Shown one piece after another: positions 9,278 to 17,484 of a stretch of DNA of 64,000 nucleotides (positions are counted from its first letter, which is position 1; every line of letters begins with the position of its first letter). The notes beneath the pieces were generated by a model. The model was not told where the DNA came from. It saw only the letters and a list, made by a program, of their open reading frames with translations, and did no database searches. Source of the stretch: PFL42 sp963789825 (GTDB lineage Bacteria; Chloroflexota; Anaerolineae; Anaerolineales; E44-bin32); NCBI GenBank assembly GCA_963789825.1, contig CAWBME010000006.1:682001-746000 (forward strand), in the 5' to 3' direction. A program made the position numbers and the translations under genes.

Positions 9278-10689
9278 TCAGCCAATCGAACCTTCCATCT
9301 GCAGCTGGATCAGCCGGTTCATTTCGACGGCGTACTCCATCGGCAGCTCCTTGACCAGTGGCTCGATGAAGCCGGAGACGACCATGGTGGTGGCGTTCTC
9401 CTGGCTCAACCCGCGGCTCATCAAATAGAACAGCTGCTCCTCGCCCACCTTGCTGACGGACGCCTCATGCCCGATCGTCACATCCTCCTCGTCGATCTCG
9501 ATATACGGGTAGGTATCGGAGCGGGAGTTGGGATCGAGCAGCAGGGCGTCGCACACTACGTTCGACTTGGAGCCGGTGGCGCCTTTGTGCACCTTGAGCA
9601 GCCCGCGGTACGAGGCCCGCCCCCTCCCTGGCTGATCGACTTCGAGGTCACCTTGCTCGACGTGTTGGGGGCGGCGTGCACCACCTTGCCGCCGGCGTCC
9701 TGGTGCTGGCCGGCGCCGGCGAAGGCCATCGATAGGATCTCACCGTGAGCGCCCTTGCCCACCAGGAAGCACGACGGGTACTTCATCGTCAGCTTGCTGC
9801 CCAGATTGGCATCCACCCACTCCATGGTCGCGCCTTCATGGACGATTGCCCGCTGGGTGACCAGGTTGTACACATTGACCGACCAGTTCTGGATCGTGGT
9901 GTAGCGGCAGCGGGCGCCCTTCTTCACCACGATCTCGATCACGCCGCTGTGAAATGAGTCGGTAGTGTACGTCGGCGCGGTGCAGCCTTCGACGTAGTGA
10001 ACCTGAGCACCTTCGTCAACGATGATCAGGGTTCTCTCGAACTGCCCGATGTTGGCGGTGTTCAAGCGGAAGTAGGCCTGCAGCGGTAGATCGACTTTCA
10101 CCCCGGGCGGTACGTAGATGAAGGAGCCGCCGGACCACACGGCACCATTCAGCGCGGCAAACTTGTTGTCCGTGTGCGGAATGATGGTCCCGAAGTACTG
10201 CCGGAAGAGATCCGGGTGCTGCTTCAGCCCGTTCTCGATGCTGAGAAAGATGACTCCCTGATCCGCCAGGTGCTTCTGGATGTTGTGGTAGACCATCTCG
10301 AACTCGTACTGCGCCCCGACGCCGGCCAGGAACTTCTGTTCGGCTTCAGGGATGCCCAACCGGTCGAAGGTCTTCTTGATGGTATCCGGCACCTCGTCCC
10401 AGGTCTTGGATTCTGCCTCGGCCGGGCGCACGTAGTAGAAGATGTTGTCCAGATCCAGCCCGCTCAAATCGGGGCCCCAGGCCGGCATGGGCCGCGCCTG
10501 GTAGTGCTCCAGCGCCTTAAGGCGGAAGGCGAGCATCCACTCCGGCTCGTCCTTCATGCGGGAGATGTCTTCCACAACCTGGCGATCCAGACCTCTGCGC
10601 GATCGGAACACCGCCTCATCCGGATCGCTGAAGCCGTACTTGTAGCTGTCAAGCCCTTCGAGGGTCTTGACGTCAGCCGGGGTTGCCAT
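9278..10689 (-). CDS. sufB: Fe-S cluster scaffold protein SufB (frameshifted)
   Basis: Core scaffold of the SufBCD complex, about 470 residues after repair, the usual length. Conserved blocks include YKYGFSDPDEAVFRSRRGLD, GSFIYVPPGVKVDLPLQAYF, VHYVEGCTAPTYTTDSFHS and, after the shift, HKGATGSKSNVVCDALLLD with SDTYPYIEIDEEDVTIGHEA. The frame breaks in a run of five G on the coding strand near 9618-9623; adding one G gives the expected RASYRGLL sequence. It starts two bases after sufC ends. The break is best read as a missed homopolymer base because both halves are fully conserved. Confidence 0.92.
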
Positions 10690-10691
10690 GC

Positions 10692-11475
10692 TTACGCCTC
10701 CGCGATCACCGTTTCCTGCTTCTCACGAATCCAGTCGTACCCCTGCTCTTCGAGGTGCTCGGCCAGGTCGGCTCCCCCGGTCTCCACAATTCGACCGCCA
10801 AGCATGATATGCACGTAGGAAGGCTTGATGTAGTTCAGAATGCGCTGGTAGTGCGTGATGACCAGGATCCCCAGATGCGGGCCCGACGAGCGTGTTCACG
10901 CCCTGGGAAACGATGCGCAGAGCGTCGATGTCCAGGCCGGAGTCCGTCTCGTCCAGCACGGCGATCTCGGGCTCGAGTGTCGCCAGCTGCAGGATCTCCG
11001 CCCGCTTCTTCTCGCCACCGGAGAATCCATCATTCAGGTAGCGGCCGGCGAAATCATGCGGCATCTTCAGCAAGTCCATCTTGTCCTTGAGCAACTTGCG
11101 GAACTCGGGGACCGGGATGCCCTTGTCGTCAGGGTTCTCCGCCTTGCGCCGGGCGTTGATGGCCGAACGCAGGAAGTTGGCCACCGAGACTCCCGGGATC
11201 GCCACCGGGTACTGAAAGGCCAGGAACAACCCCAGCCGCGAGCGTTCATCCGGCGCCAGATCCACCAGGTTCTGCCCTTTGAATTCGATTTCGCCGGCCG
11301 TGACTTCGTAGTGCGGGTGGCCCATCAGCACGTTGGCCAAGGTGGACTTGCCCGTGCCGTTGGGTCCCATCAGAGCGTGAATCTCGCCGGGGCGGACGGT
11401 CAGGGTAACCCCTTTCAGGATCCCCTTGCCCTCGACGCTGGCATGCAGGTTGCGGATCTCAAGCGCGTTGTTCAT
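10692..11475 (-). CDS. sufC: Fe-S cluster assembly ATPase SufC (frameshifted)
   Basis: ABC-type ATPase of about 260 residues that drives SufB-SufD conformational change. Walker A is GPNGTGKST, the signature is FSGGEKKRAEILQ, and Walker B is AVLDETDSGLD. Near 10880 one extra base breaks the frame; removing it restores the C-terminus with the H-loop (LVITHYQRILNYIKP) and an end at the TAA at 10692-10694. The ATG at 11473-11475 is preceded by a perfect AGGAGG. It is the first gene of the suf operon, directly behind a strong promoter. Confidence 0.92.
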
Positions 11476-11498
11476 CGTGCCTCCTGGGTACGGGCGGC

Positions 11499-11527
11499 AT
11501 TGTAGCACGCACCTCCGCAGTCGTCAA
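11499..11527 (-). promoter_or_regulatory. suf operon promoter
   Basis: On the minus strand TTGACG (11527 to 11522) is separated by 17 bases from TACAAT (11504 to 11499), which also has an extended -10 TG. This is a near-consensus sigma-70-type promoter. Its predicted start lies about 17 bases before the sufC ATG, leaving room for the AGGAGG site. Confidence 0.8.
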
Positions 11528-11537
11528 GATATTTCAT

Positions 11538-11603
11538 AGAATTATAAGAAAAATGACCGTGCGGGGGTCAGCGCAGGATATACCAGAGAACTATGAGAAT
11601 TAT
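11538..11603. promoter_or_regulatory. AT-rich sufC/sufR intergenic region with repeated AGAATTAT
   Basis: The octamer AGAATTAT occurs at 11538-11545, just upstream of the suf promoter -35 box, and again at 11596-11603, just upstream of sufR. Both lie in AT-rich surroundings that stand out in this genome, and both are flanked by CATAG or CTATG. They are candidate operators for the adjacent SufR-like regulator; no binding data are available. Confidence 0.4.
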
Positions 11604-11626
11604 GGCCCGGACGCGCCGCAGCATGG

Positions 11627-11638
11627 TATAGTCGCCGC
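11627..11638 (+). promoter_or_regulatory. leaderless-type -10 box (TATAGT) before sufR
   Basis: TATAGT at 11627-11632 is followed by exactly six bases and the ATG at 11639. There is no Shine-Dalgarno sequence in the gap, so the transcript probably starts at or next to the start codon. Confidence 0.55.
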
Positions 11639-12295
11639 ATGGCTACCCCGACGCGGGATATCGTCCTTCGCACGTTGCGGGCGCGCGGACGCTGCACGGT
11701 CAACGAGCTCGCCACTGCCGCCGAGGTCTCACCGGTGTCCGTTCGACACCACTTGGCCAACTTGCAGGCCGAAGGCATGATCGGCGTGGAGGAGGTCAAG
11801 CACGGCGTCGGCAGGCCGCGACACCAGTTCTTCCTCACCGACGCCGGTCACGATCTGGCTCCGGGGCGCTACTACCGGCTGGCCAACCGCTTGCTCGACG
11901 AAATCAAGGTCAGCCTACCCGCGCATCAGGTCCAATCGCTGTTCCATGGGGTGGCGAGCAGCATGGCGGACGACTATGCCGTCCAACTCGATGGGCTGCC
12001 GCTCGACATGAGACTCGATCGACTGGTCAACCTGCTCTCGGAGGAGGGCTTTGACGCCAGCCTCGAGGATTCCGATGACAAGGTGATCATCCGCGAGCTG
12101 AGCTGCCCGTACTACCGCATCGGGCTGCAACACCCCGAAGTGTGCGATGTCGATCAGGCCTTCATCGCCACCGCGCTCGACCTGCCCGTCGAGCGGGTGA
12201 GCTGTCTGCTTGGCGGAGATACCCACTGCACCTTCGCGGTGACCAAGGATCCCGAAAGGAAGGAGGCGCCGGCCCATGACGGAAGCATCGGATAG
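11639..12295 (+). CDS. sufR: SufR-like iron-sulfur transcriptional regulator
   Basis: A 218-residue winged-helix regulator, probably the repressor of the divergent suf operon. The N-terminal helix-turn-helix reads TVNELATAAEVSPVSVRHHL followed by a wing (GVGRPRHQFFLTDAG). The C-terminal half has cysteines in ELSCPYYRIGLQHPEVC (spacing C-x12-C) and two more in VSCLLGGDTHC, which fits a cluster-binding domain like that of cyanobacterial and actinobacterial SufR. Such proteins repress suf when holding a cluster. The ATG follows a TATAGT box by six bases. sufT overlaps its 3' end. The symbol rests on family resemblance plus location. Confidence 0.8.
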   Translation: MATPTRDIVLRTLRARGRCTVNELATAAEVSPVSVRHHLANLQAEGMIGVEEVKHGVGRPRHQFFLTDAGHDLAPGRYYRLANRLLDEIKVSLPAHQVQSLFHGVASSMADDYAVQLDGLPLDMRLDRLVNLLSEEGFDASLEDSDDKVIIRELSCPYYRIGLQHPEVCDVDQAFIATALDLPVERVSCLLGGDTHCTFAVTKDPERKEAPAHDGSIG

Positions 12296-12617
12296 CGGCG
12301 TCATCTGGGAAGCCAACTCGACGCACCCCGATCAAGCGGATCAGTTGCGCCAAGCGCTGCGCCAGGTCATCGATCCGGAGATTGGCCTCAACATCATCGA
12401 ACTGGGGCTTATCCGCGAGGTGAGCTTCGCTGAACCGGCGGTCAAGATGCGCATGATCCTGACCACCCCATTCTGCCCCTACGGCCCGGCGATGCTCGAC
12501 ATGACCCGCAACAAGGCCAAAGAGGCCTCCGGCAAGGACGTCGAACTTGAGCTGGGGATGGAGATGTGGGATCCCAGCATGATGGAAGGCGGCGCCGGGG
12601 CAGCCTGGGGCTTCTAG
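12276..12617 (+). CDS. sufT: SufT-like DUF59/MIP18 family protein
   Basis: A 113-residue DUF59 protein, a family acting in Fe-S cluster maturation (SufT, the MIP18/CIA2 group, PaaD-like). The family core is visible: LRQVIDPEIGLNIIELGLI, then VKMRMILTTPFCPYGPAM with the conserved Cys. A short hydrophilic N-terminus of about 20 residues and a Gly/Met-rich tail flank the domain. The start lies inside the end of sufR, so the two are translationally linked, and a terminator follows at 12646. It is likely to help deliver clusters to target proteins. Confidence 0.85.
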   Translation: MTEASDSGVIWEANSTHPDQADQLRQALRQVIDPEIGLNIIELGLIREVSFAEPAVKMRMILTTPFCPYGPAMLDMTRNKAKEASGKDVELELGMEMWDPSMMEGGAGAAWGF

Positions 12618-12633
12618 GCTACCCCACCTCCAC

Positions 12634-13002
12634 CTAGAACCGGCTGGGGCGGCATGCGAGCCGCCCCGTTTCATTCTCGGCCTCCGAGGGAGGCATGCTC
12701 CCACGGCAGACAATCAGCCCCGCCGACGCCGCCCAGCCGTAAGCAGGCTGACGAATTCCCACCGAGATCAGGATCAGACGCAATCCGACGGCAAACGTCG
12801 CCCCCACCAAGGCCAGGATCGTCCCGGCGGCCGCCACCACCACCCAGACGGACGGACCGCGCTGGCGAAAGTCCACCAGGCGCGCCTTGAGCCGGTGCAG
12901 GAATTGCTGGCTGGGCTCGACCGGGACCAGCGCAGCCTGCAGCAGCCGCTCGAGCTGCTGCTGGGTGAGGACACTGCTCCCAGCTGCTGGTTGCTGATTC
13001 AT
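12634..13002 (-). CDS. small membrane protein paired with sigma factor, possible anti-sigma factor
   Basis: A 122-residue protein with a soluble helical N-terminus (residues about 12-50, LTQQQLERLLQAALVPVEPS) and one clear membrane segment (VWVVVAAAGTILALVGATFA) near residues 60-85. The size, single membrane span and position 45 bases after an ECF-like sigma gene suggest an anti-sigma or sigma-associated protein, but no zinc-binding HxxxCxxC motif is present. The last 15 residues are encoded across the convergent sufT terminator and look unconserved. The ATG at 13002 was taken because the longer frame adds only low-complexity residues. Confidence 0.5.
   Translation of the reverse strand: MNQQPAAGSSVLTQQQLERLLQAALVPVEPSQQFLHRLKARLVDFRQRGPSVWVVVAAAGTILALVGATFAVGLRLILISVGIRQPAYGWAASAGLIVCRGSMPPSEAENETGRLACRPSRF
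12646..12675 (+). terminator. terminator of sufR-sufT
   Basis: GGGGCGGC at 12646-12653 pairs perfectly with GCCGCCCC at 12660-12667 around a six-base loop and is followed by GTTTCATT. It lies 29 bases past the sufT stop codon and within the 3' end of the opposing membrane-protein frame. Confidence 0.75.
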
Positions 13003-13047
13003 CGATCCCCTTCCCGACCCCTGGCGCCCACCCACCGGCGTCCCGGT

Positions 13048-13650
13048 CTACCCCTCCTCGGGTTCTCCTGCGCCCAGCTCGCTGGGCTCTTGCACCTCAC
13101 CGAACTCGCTTCCTGCCAGGGAGAAGCGCAGGCTGCTCAGGGTCCGGTGATACAGGCTCTTGATGGCGCCTTCGGTCTTCCCCATGACGTGGCCGATCTC
13201 GGCATTCGATAGTTGCTCGACGAACTTGAGGATCAGCAGCTCCTGCCTGTCAGGTGGCAGCATGCGCACCACGTCGAGCATCTGCCGTTGCTCCTCCCGC
13301 TGGACTGTGGCCACCTCCGGGTGCGACGAAGGCCCGGAGGCCAAGATGCGCTCGTCCAGCGGGACAATCTGACGCCGGCTGCGATCGCGGTGCCAGTTGG
13401 CCACCAGGTTGTGGGCGATCCGGTAGAGCCAGGCAGAGAACGGAACGCCCTGATCTCGGTAGCGGCCGATATGATGCATCGCCCGCTGAAAGACCCGCGC
13501 CGTCAGGTCTTCGGCCTCCTGGTGATCCCCGGTGCGGTAGTAGATGTAGCTGTAAATTCTCCGGACATACCGGATATACAGCTCACCGAAGGCCTCCGGA
13601 TCCGAAGCCGCACGGCGAATCAGGTCCAGATCCTCAGGCGCCTGGCTCAT
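13048..13650 (-). CDS. ECF-type RNA polymerase sigma factor
   Basis: A 200-residue sigma-70 family factor with regions 2 and 4 only. Region 2 includes FGELYIRYVRRIYSYIYYRT, the EAEDLTARVFQRAM block and FSAWLYRIAHNLVANWHRD. Region 4 includes LPPDRQELLILKFVEQLSNA and the helix-turn-helix EIGHVMGKTEGAIKSLYHRT. The tail is acidic (EFGEVQEPSELGAGEPEEG). It is followed by a small membrane protein and preceded by DUF4129, DUF58 and MoxR genes on the same strand, so the group may be one operon. The start at 13650 has a GAGGGCGG sequence just before it. Confidence 0.88.
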   Translation of the reverse strand: MSQAPEDLDLIRRAASDPEAFGELYIRYVRRIYSYIYYRTGDHQEAEDLTARVFQRAMHHIGRYRDQGVPFSAWLYRIAHNLVANWHRDRSRRQIVPLDERILASGPSSHPEVATVQREEQRQMLDVVRMLPPDRQELLILKFVEQLSNAEIGHVMGKTEGAIKSLYHRTLSSLRFSLAGSEFGEVQEPSELGAGEPEEG

Positions 13651-13738
13651 CCGCCCTCACCGCCGCGCAGCGCCTATGCAAAGAACCCCGATCCCCTCGA
13701 ACTCGTTGCCCTCCCGGGGATGACCGGCCAACCCGAGC

Positions 13739-15202
13739 TCATGGAAGCACCTGGTCATGGGTCTTCCCCAGCTGGCGCAGGGAGTCCAGCGCCCCGCGCG
13801 CAGTGGCCAGCCTCTCCAGCGTGTCGGCGACCCCGCCATAGCGCGCTTCCTCGAAACCTGAGGTTAGGATCTGCAGGTCCGCTTCACCGCCGGGGAACAG
13901 CGAAGCCAGTGGTATCAGCAGCTCCTGGGGCGTCTCGGCCGGCCGCCGCGGGCGCCCCCGCTGGCGGGCGAGCGCCAGCATCTGGAAATACAACCCGTGC
14001 AGTGTGTTGCCCGAGGCCTGCCCCACGCGCAGCAGGTGCTCCGCCCGTCGCCTCAATCCATCCCAAGCCTGACGCACGCGGCCGGTATGAGGCGCCGCTT
14101 CGGCCTCACCCTCCGGCGAATCGGATTCGAAGCCACCCCCTTGGCCTAAGCCGGACGGAAGGCCCATTGCCCCCATCCCCCGGACTGCAAAGTAGGCCAG
14201 CAAGCCCAGGATGAGCAGGCTGAAGATCAACTCGAGCTGTTGGCCAACCGCGACCATGTAGGAAATGGCAGCCGAAGGCGCGGCCGGGACCGGGGTCGCA
14301 GCTGGAGCGGCCGTCACCGCCGGCAGCACCTCGGCGCCCGGCGGCACCTGCACCTGGAACCAACCGACCAACAGCGCGCCCAGCGCAATCACCAGGCGAG
14401 CGACGATCGTCAGAAGCGCCACGAAGATACCGGCCAGCCAAGCCAGGATCCACCCAACCGCCCCCACCACGCTGGGGTGAGACAGGCCGGCGGACAGGAG
14501 CAGGCCGATCGTCAGCACGAGGCCACAGACCGCAGCTAGGTTGAGCAGCCAGCGACCTCGGAAGGGCAAGCGTGCAGCCGCTCTCACTTGCCCGAGATGG
14601 CTCGCCCGGGCGAGCGCCGCGCCCAGCAGACCGCTGGCAACCGTCAGGGTGATGGTTACGAGCAGAACGGGAGATAGGGGAGGCTGGAAGGCGAGCAGGA
14701 AGGCCCCCAGACCGAGCAACGCCCGGCGCAACCGGGCTCCCGCCACGTCCGGGTTGAGGCCCTCCACAGCTCCCAGGGGGACAGCCTGACTCCAAGTCCA
14801 AAAGACCGCCAACAGCAGCGCAGCCTAACTCGGAACCTGCAGCAGAAACAGCGCCAGGGGCCGTGCTCCGCCCGCCAGCGGCTCCGCAGCACACACCATT
14901 CCTCGGCTCACAGCCAGGCTGACCGCCAACCACGCCGCGATCGCCATCAGGCCGTACGCCCGACGGTGCAGCGGATCAGGCACCCTGCTCCGCAGCAGGC
15001 CGGCGCTCACCACGGCTACCACCCCGCTCATCACCAGGAAGGCCAGCCACCAGCCTAGGGTCAGCCGTGAGCATCCGGCGAAGTACCGGGCCACCCAGGG
15101 TGCAGTCCAGGCCGCCTCGAGCACCAGCAGCGCCAGGACGCCCATCCCGGTGCGCAGCCAGCGATAGGGATCGTAGGAGGAGGCACTCTCAAGGCCGTTC
15201 AT
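13739..15202 (-). pseudogene. DUF4129 membrane protein interrupted by in-frame TAG
   Basis: One reading frame of about 487 codons broken by a TAG at 14825-14827. Upstream of the stop lie 125 codons with several membrane segments (LALLVLEAAWTAPWVARYFA, WWLAFLVMSGVVAVVSAGLL). Downstream, the same frame resumes mid-membrane-segment (AALLLAVFWTWSQAV), with more spans and a C-terminal DUF4129 region (LYFQMLALARQRGRPRRPAE, TPQELLIPLASLFP, EEARYGG). The part after the stop has no ATG, only a TTG at 14812. A TGG-to-TAG change would explain it. The family usually follows MoxR and DUF58 genes and may act in export or surface polysaccharide work; function is unknown. The 5' end overlaps the DUF58 stop by ATGA. 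Confidence 0.7.
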
Positions 15203-16401
15203 AGGGCTGGCGGCTGAATCCCATTGGGAAGGTGCAGCATGTCGATTCGCGCCAGAGGCGGGGCAGGCTCCTCTGCCAGCGACACCAGCGTCAGTTGGCG
15301 AGCGCGCTTGCGCAACCGCGAGATCGCCTCGAGTGTCTCCGGGTTGAGGATGGACGTGACCACGACCAGGGAAGCGCCGTACTCCAGAGCGGGCGTCTCC
15401 CGCAGTAGGAACCTGTCGAAGGGCGTGGGGATCAGGTACGTCAGTCCGGCCAAAGCCTCCAGCAGCCTGGCCAGGTGTCCCGGCGCCCGGCTTGGCGCGA
15501 AGCGGAAGGGACGGCCGGAACGGGCGACGCTTCCGTTGGAGACCAGCCCGACCCGGTAGCCTTGCTCATGGGCCGCGTAGACGAGCGATGCCGTGGTCTC
15601 CACTAACCGCTCCAGCCGGTCTTTGTCCACCCCCATCCAGGCTTGAGCATAGGTGGCCGCGTTGAGGAACAGGATCAGGTCCAGCCCGGCGACCGGCTGG
15701 AAGACTCGGGACTGCAGGCGGGCGGTGCGCGCCGACGCCGGCCAGTGAATGCGCCGGAATCCGTCCTCCGGCCGATAGTCGCGCACGCCGGAGGGCAGCA
15801 GCGGATCCTCATACAGCCGGCGCGGTGCGCGCTTCACGCCGAATGGGTCCTCCGGCCGGATCCCCAGGTCGGCAAGCGGAGTGACCCTGGGGAAGACGAC
15901 CAGCTGATCCTTGTGCGCCAGAACGGTCTCCGACTGAAAGAGGCCGAATCCGTCGCCGCTCGCCAACCAGGTCGGGCCGAAGAGATGCACGCCGCGCCTG
16001 CGCAAGACAAGCGGGATGTCCCGCCGCACGCGGGACCGCCCCGGGAGCGACAGCACCAGATGGAGATTGCCGAACCCAGCAACATGCGAGGGCGAGAGCA
16101 GGGACTTGTCCTCGGGTGCGACGTCGAGCGGCCAGCGGTCGACGACCCGCAGCCACGCAAGCGGCAATCGCTTGCGGTTCTCCACACGAACTCGGCAGGC
16201 GACCTCCTCGCCCGGGAAGCCGCGGGCGTGCGAGAGCCGGCGCCGGTAGCTGATGCCCTTCAGGGATTGACGATTCCATGCCCAGGCCGCTCCCACCCCG
16301 ACGGCTGTCAGGGCCGAAAGCACAAGCAGGGGTGGCGACTCGGCGAGATAGCCCAGGCAGATCAGCAGGATAGCGACCCGGAGCCACCAGCGCCCGCCCA
16401 C
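15199..16401 (-). CDS. DUF58 domain protein
   Basis: A 400-residue DUF58 protein. Two hydrophobic segments occupy the first 40 residues (LRVAILLICLGYLAE, VLSALTAVGVGAAWAW), then a beta-rich domain, then the DUF58 signature VRDYRPEDGFRRIHWPASAR near residue 210, and a von Willebrand A-like C-terminal half (DLILFLNAATY). DUF58 proteins are regularly encoded next to MoxR ATPases and are thought to act with them as a chaperone-type system. Here it starts five bases after moxR and overlaps the next membrane gene by ATGA. The precise role is unknown. Confidence 0.88.
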   Translation of the reverse strand: MGGRWWLRVAILLICLGYLAESPPLLVLSALTAVGVGAAWAWNRQSLKGISYRRRLSHARGFPGEEVACRVRVENRKRLPLAWLRVVDRWPLDVAPEDKSLLSPSHVAGFGNLHLVLSLPGRSRVRRDIPLVLRRRGVHLFGPTWLASGDGFGLFQSETVLAHKDQLVVFPRVTPLADLGIRPEDPFGVKRAPRRLYEDPLLPSGVRDYRPEDGFRRIHWPASARTARLQSRVFQPVAGLDLILFLNAATYAQAWMGVDKDRLERLVETTASLVYAAHEQGYRVGLVSNGSVARSGRPFRFAPSRAPGHLARLLEALAGLTYLIPTPFDRFLLRETPALEYGASLVVVTSILNPETLEAISRLRKRARQLTLVSLAEEPAPPLARIDMLHLPNGIQPPAL

Positions 16402-16405
16402 CCGG

Positions 16406-17341
16406 TTAGCTCTCCACCGGCACAGGAATCTCGGCGAGAATGTCCTCGATCAGCTGCACCGACTCACGACCACGCAGATGGGCATGTGGCGCCAGAATTA
16501 ACCGGTGGGTCAGAACATGCGGAGCCATGTGCTTGATGTCGTCCGGTAGCACGAAGCCACGTCCCTGGATGGCAGCTGCCGCCTGCGAGGCCTGATACAA
16601 GGCCAGCGCTGCCCTGGGGCTGGCGCCCAGCTCGACTTCTGCGTGCCGCCGTGTGGCCTGCACGATCGCCACCAGGTAGTCGCGCAGACTACTGTCCACG
16701 CGCACTGCCGCACGCTGCGCCTGCAACGCCAGGATCTCCTCCGGGCTGGATACCGGCTTGAGTTCCACGAGCGGCTCCGCTCCGCCGAAGCGCACCAGGA
16801 TCTGCCCTTCCTGCTCCGCAGTCGGGTAGCCCAGCTGAAGCCGAAGCAGGAAGCGGTCGACCTGGGCCTCCGGCAGCGGAAAGGTGCCTTCGAGCTCGAT
16901 GGGGTTCTGCGTAGCCAGCACCAAGAACGGACGCGGCAGCGGGCGGCTGACGCCGTCGACGGTCACCTGGCGCTCCTGCATCGCCTCCAGCAGCGCCGAC
17001 TGCGTGCGTGGGGTGGCGCGGTTGATCTCGTCCGCCAGCACAATCTGCGACATCACCGGCCCAGGGCGGAACTCGAATTCTTGCGTGCGCTGGTTGAACC
17101 ACGTGACGCCGGTCACGTCGGAAGGCAGCAGATCGGGCGTGAACTGGATTCGCTGAAAGGAGCAGCCGAGCGAGATGGCGAGCGCCCGTGCCAAGGTGGT
17201 CTTGCCGATACCTGGCACGTCCTCGATCAGCAGGTGGCCCTCACACAATACCGCCGCCAGCGCAAGATCGAGGACCTGATCTTTGCCTACGATCACCTTC
17301 TGCAGGTTCTCTCGGATTCGCCTGGCTGCCTGTTCGATCAT
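16406..17341 (-). CDS. MoxR family AAA+ ATPase
   Basis: A 311-residue MoxR-type AAA+ ATPase. Walker A is EDVPGIGKTTLARALA, Walker B is QIVLADEINRATPRTQSALL, sensor 1 lies in VLATQNPIELEGTFPLPEAQ, and the C-terminal lid follows. MoxR ATPases act as chaperones that activate or assemble partner complexes, often with von Willebrand A-domain proteins such as the DUF58 protein encoded next. The start at 17341 was chosen because MIEQAARRIRENLQKVIVG is the conserved N-terminus. It is the first gene of a likely five-gene operon leading to a sigma factor and is divergent from the DinG helicase gene. Confidence 0.92.
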   Translation of the reverse strand: MIEQAARRIRENLQKVIVGKDQVLDLALAAVLCEGHLLIEDVPGIGKTTLARALAISLGCSFQRIQFTPDLLPSDVTGVTWFNQRTQEFEFRPGPVMSQIVLADEINRATPRTQSALLEAMQERQVTVDGVSRPLPRPFLVLATQNPIELEGTFPLPEAQVDRFLLRLQLGYPTAEQEGQILVRFGGAEPLVELKPVSSPEEILALQAQRAAVRVDSSLRDYLVAIVQATRRHAEVELGASPRAALALYQASQAAAAIQGRGFVLPDDIKHMAPHVLTHRLILAPHAHLRGRESVQLIEDILAEIPVPVES

Positions 17342-17433
17342 GGTTCGCCTTCCGGGAAGGAGGGACTGTGCAACCGACTGAGGTGGGGAGTTGCCCGGGG
17401 CAGCACGACCATCGCTGCCCCGCGCGAGACGCG

Positions 17434-17442
17434 AGTATAGCA
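17434..17442 (-). promoter_or_regulatory. extended -10 promoter of moxR operon
   Basis: On the minus strand TGCTATACT forms an extended -10 element about 95 bases before the moxR ATG. No good -35 box is visible, as is usual for extended -10 promoters. Confidence 0.45.
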
Positions 17443-17459
17443 CGCGCCTGAGCGGCGGA

Positions 17460-17468
17460 TGCTATAAT
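17460..17468 (+). promoter_or_regulatory. extended -10 promoter of dinG
   Basis: TGCTATAAT is a consensus extended -10 element; the dinG ATG at 17485 follows 16 bases after the hexamer. It lies back to back with the moxR -10 box, so the two promoters may influence each other. Confidence 0.6.
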
Positions 17469-17484
17469 CCGTCGTCCTGCACAC

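Noticed and set aside
14825..14827. UAG recoding (pyrrolysine or stop-codon reassignment)
   Set aside because: Other genes here end normally in TAG (for example mtnP) and a single TGG-to-TAG change explains the case.
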